The notes under the pieces: generated by a model
Told to the model about the DNA's origin: nothing
Databases searched by the model: none
What the model saw: the letters and a program-made list of their open reading frames with translations, nothing else
Assembly: GCA_900762815.1 (NCBI GenBank)
Contig: CAAFHX010000061.1
Span: forward strand, 1 to 22,468
Source of the DNA: Candidatus Avelusimicrobium facis
GTDB taxonomy: Bacteria; Elusimicrobiota; Elusimicrobia; Elusimicrobiales; Elusimicrobiaceae
DNA length: 22,468 nucleotides
Direction of reading: 5' to 3'
Translations under genes and position numbers: made by a program
Shown here: positions 21,578-22,468 of the stretch, one piece after another
How positions within the stretch are numbered: the stretch's first letter is position 1
Layout of the letters: each line of letters starts with the position of its first letter

Positions 21578-22252
21578 TTAAGGGATAGAAAAGCAACGGC
21601 AGCCGGAGACTCCCCCGTCTATACATTGGGCGCTGCCCGTGCCGACGGCGCCTAAACTTTTACACAAGCGGTCCGCCTCGTAATTAGACTCTGCGTAAGA
21701 GCAACACAAACGCCCGCCGCCCAGGCTGTCTAAATAGCTGGTCAAAGACAAATAAGTGCGCCCGTTTTTAGCCATGCTAACCAAGACGCGGTCTACATTT
21801 TGTAAGAGGCTAATACTAAAAGGGCTTTTAATCCAAATGGGCATTTCCCCCACTTGAATTGCCCTATACCCCGAAGGGATTTGTACCCCCAGCTCCTCAA
21901 AAGAGCGGGTGTAAACCCCATTGGCCAAGCGGTAAACTTCCTCGGCCTCCTTGAGGTGCTTGCTTAAGGTAAACGCTTCCGACAGCCGCGCCCGCTCCAC
22001 CGCATATTGATACTGCGGCAGCGCCACGGCGGCGAGAATGCCGATAACGAGAACGACAACAAGGATTTCAATGAGCGTAAAGCCGCTTGCACATCTTCTT
22101 GCTACGTCATTCCCGAAGAGGTTGCGGCCCGCAGGGTTCGGGAATCTCGTCGTGTTTTTAAGAGGCCGAGATCCCCGAGCGTTGCACGCCGCTACTTCGG
22201 GGATGACGACATGAAATAAGCCACCTAAACGGCCCATAGAACGGTTTTTCAT
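21578..22252 (-). CDS. Type IV prepilin / pseudopilin with repeat-extended leader
   Basis: The product has the class III signal ARRCASG|FTLIE: cleavage by the prepilin peptidase after G57, with N-methylation of F58, and E62 as the conserved Glu5. A hydrophobic helix (about 58-80) follows, then a globular domain with six Cys (C183, C184, C197, C210, C218, C220) suited to disulfides. The mature form is about 167 residues, a normal minor pilin or pseudopilin size. The leader is 57 residues, far longer than usual. Codons 16-49 correspond exactly to a 102-bp repeat element; without it the leader would be 23 residues. The start is supported by AAGGAG 7-8 bases before the ATG. Neither secretion nor pilus assembly genes are nearby. 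Gut Elusimicrobia are known for many scattered pilin-like genes, which fits. Confidence 0.88.
   Translation of the reverse strand: MKNRSMGRLGGLFHVVIPEVAACNARGSRPLKNTTRFPNPAGRNLFGNDVARRCASGFTLIEILVVVLVIGILAAVALPQYQYAVERARLSEAFTLSKHLKEAEEVYRLANGVYTRSFEELGVQIPSGYRAIQVGEMPIWIKSPFSISLLQNVDRVLVSMAKNGRTYLSLTSYLDSLGGGRLCCSYAESNYEADRLCKSLGAVGTGSAQCIDGGVSGCRCFSIP
22106..22207. repeat. Inverted pair of REP-like hairpins inside the prepilin gene
   Basis: First hairpin: GTCATTCCCGA (22106-22116) with TTCGGGAATCT (22137-22147). Second: GAGATCCCCGA (22168-22178) with TTCGGGGATGAC (22196-22207). The arrangement matches 137-250, with GTCAT/ATGAC at the outer ends. The unit is 102 bp, divisible by three, contains no stop in the pilin frame, and begins and ends on codon boundaries (codons 16-49). 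Confidence 0.8.
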
Positions 22253-22292
22253 AATGGGGCTCCTTTTTTAATAAATTTTGTTACTACGCAAA

Positions 22293-22320
22293 ATTTATCA
22301 AAAAAAAAAACATTGTGCAA
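22293..22320 (-). promoter_or_regulatory. Possible prepilin promoter with an 11-base homopolymer spacer
   Basis: On the minus strand TTGCAC (plus 22315-22320) and ATAAAT (plus 22293-22298) are 16 bases apart. Eleven of the spacer bases are a run of T (plus-strand A at 22300-22310). A change in run length would alter the spacing. Confidence 0.4.
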
Positions 22321-22408
22321 GCGTTTTAAATTGCGGTGCCCACTTCCACGACGACAAAACAAAAACAAACAGCAAAACAGTAAGGCTGAGGCTGTTATAA
22401 AAATTAAG

Positions 22409-22440
22409 GTCATGCTGAGAGGTCTCTGCTCAGCATCTTC
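22409..22440 (+). repeat. REP-like hairpin unit with a different stem
   Basis: GTC-ATGCTGAG (22409-22419) pairs through CTCAGCAT (22429-22436) and ends ATCTTC (to 22440). It has the same 32-bp length and the same GTCAT...ATCTTC frame as 137-168, but the inner stem is GCTGAG/CTCAGC in place of TCCCGA/TCGGGA. Confidence 0.65.
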
Positions 22441-22468
22441 CATTTTCCCCGTTGTTTATTTAATAAAG

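Noticed and set aside
21578..22252. RiPP precursor processed by the TldD/TldE-like pair
   Set aside because: The prepilin motif FTLIE with a hydrophobic helix clearly identifies a pilin, and it is 9 kb away from the protease genes.

Overview
The window looks like a chromosomal segment of a Gram-negative, lipid A-making bacterium with a GC content in the mid-50s (estimated by eye). Gene content and style (BamA-Skp-Lpx operon using LpxI, class III-type prepilin with a FTLIE motif and a Cys-rich tail, exported TldD/TldE-like proteins, many Elusimicrobia-like short exported proteins) make a gut-type Elusimicrobiota lineage my best guess. This is inference without any database search. Nearly every protein here is exported or acts on the envelope.

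Layout. Bases 1-547 hold no gene but are packed with palindromic repeats. greA (548-1024, minus) ends at a clear intrinsic terminator and is divergent from a small secreted trypsin/HtrA-like protease (1128-1883). An unrecognised 667-residue membrane-anchored protein follows (1976-3979) with its own promoter and terminator. A second cluster (4146-7212) encodes a lipoprotein, a short beta-barrel-like protein, a stand-alone two-TM HAMP protein and a TolC-family protein. A promoter inside an inverted repeat then leads into an exported patatin phospholipase and an exported TPR protein (7275-9174). Facing them on the minus strand is a two-gene operon (12595-9222) for an exported TldD-like metalloprotease and a related partner that has lost its metal-binding residues. 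A tRNA-Thr(TGT), a 105-bp palindrome, a TerC/Alx-family membrane protein and rpmB come next.

The right third (14243-21527) is one tightly packed plus-strand operon for outer-membrane biogenesis: bamA, an ompH/skp-like chaperone, lpxD, lpxC, fabZ, lpxA and lpxI. It links beta-barrel insertion to the early lipid A pathway and ends in a bidirectional terminator shared with a convergent type IV prepilin gene (22252-21578, minus).

The most interesting signal is a family of short hairpin repeats with a fixed GTCAT...ATC(TTC) frame and variable, self-complementary stems. They occur singly and as inverted pairs, like REP/BIME elements of enterobacteria. One inverted pair of 102 bp, exactly 34 codons, lies in frame inside the leader peptide of the prepilin and stretches it from 23 to 57 residues. 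A second notable point is the exported TldD/TldE-like pair with one apparently dead partner.
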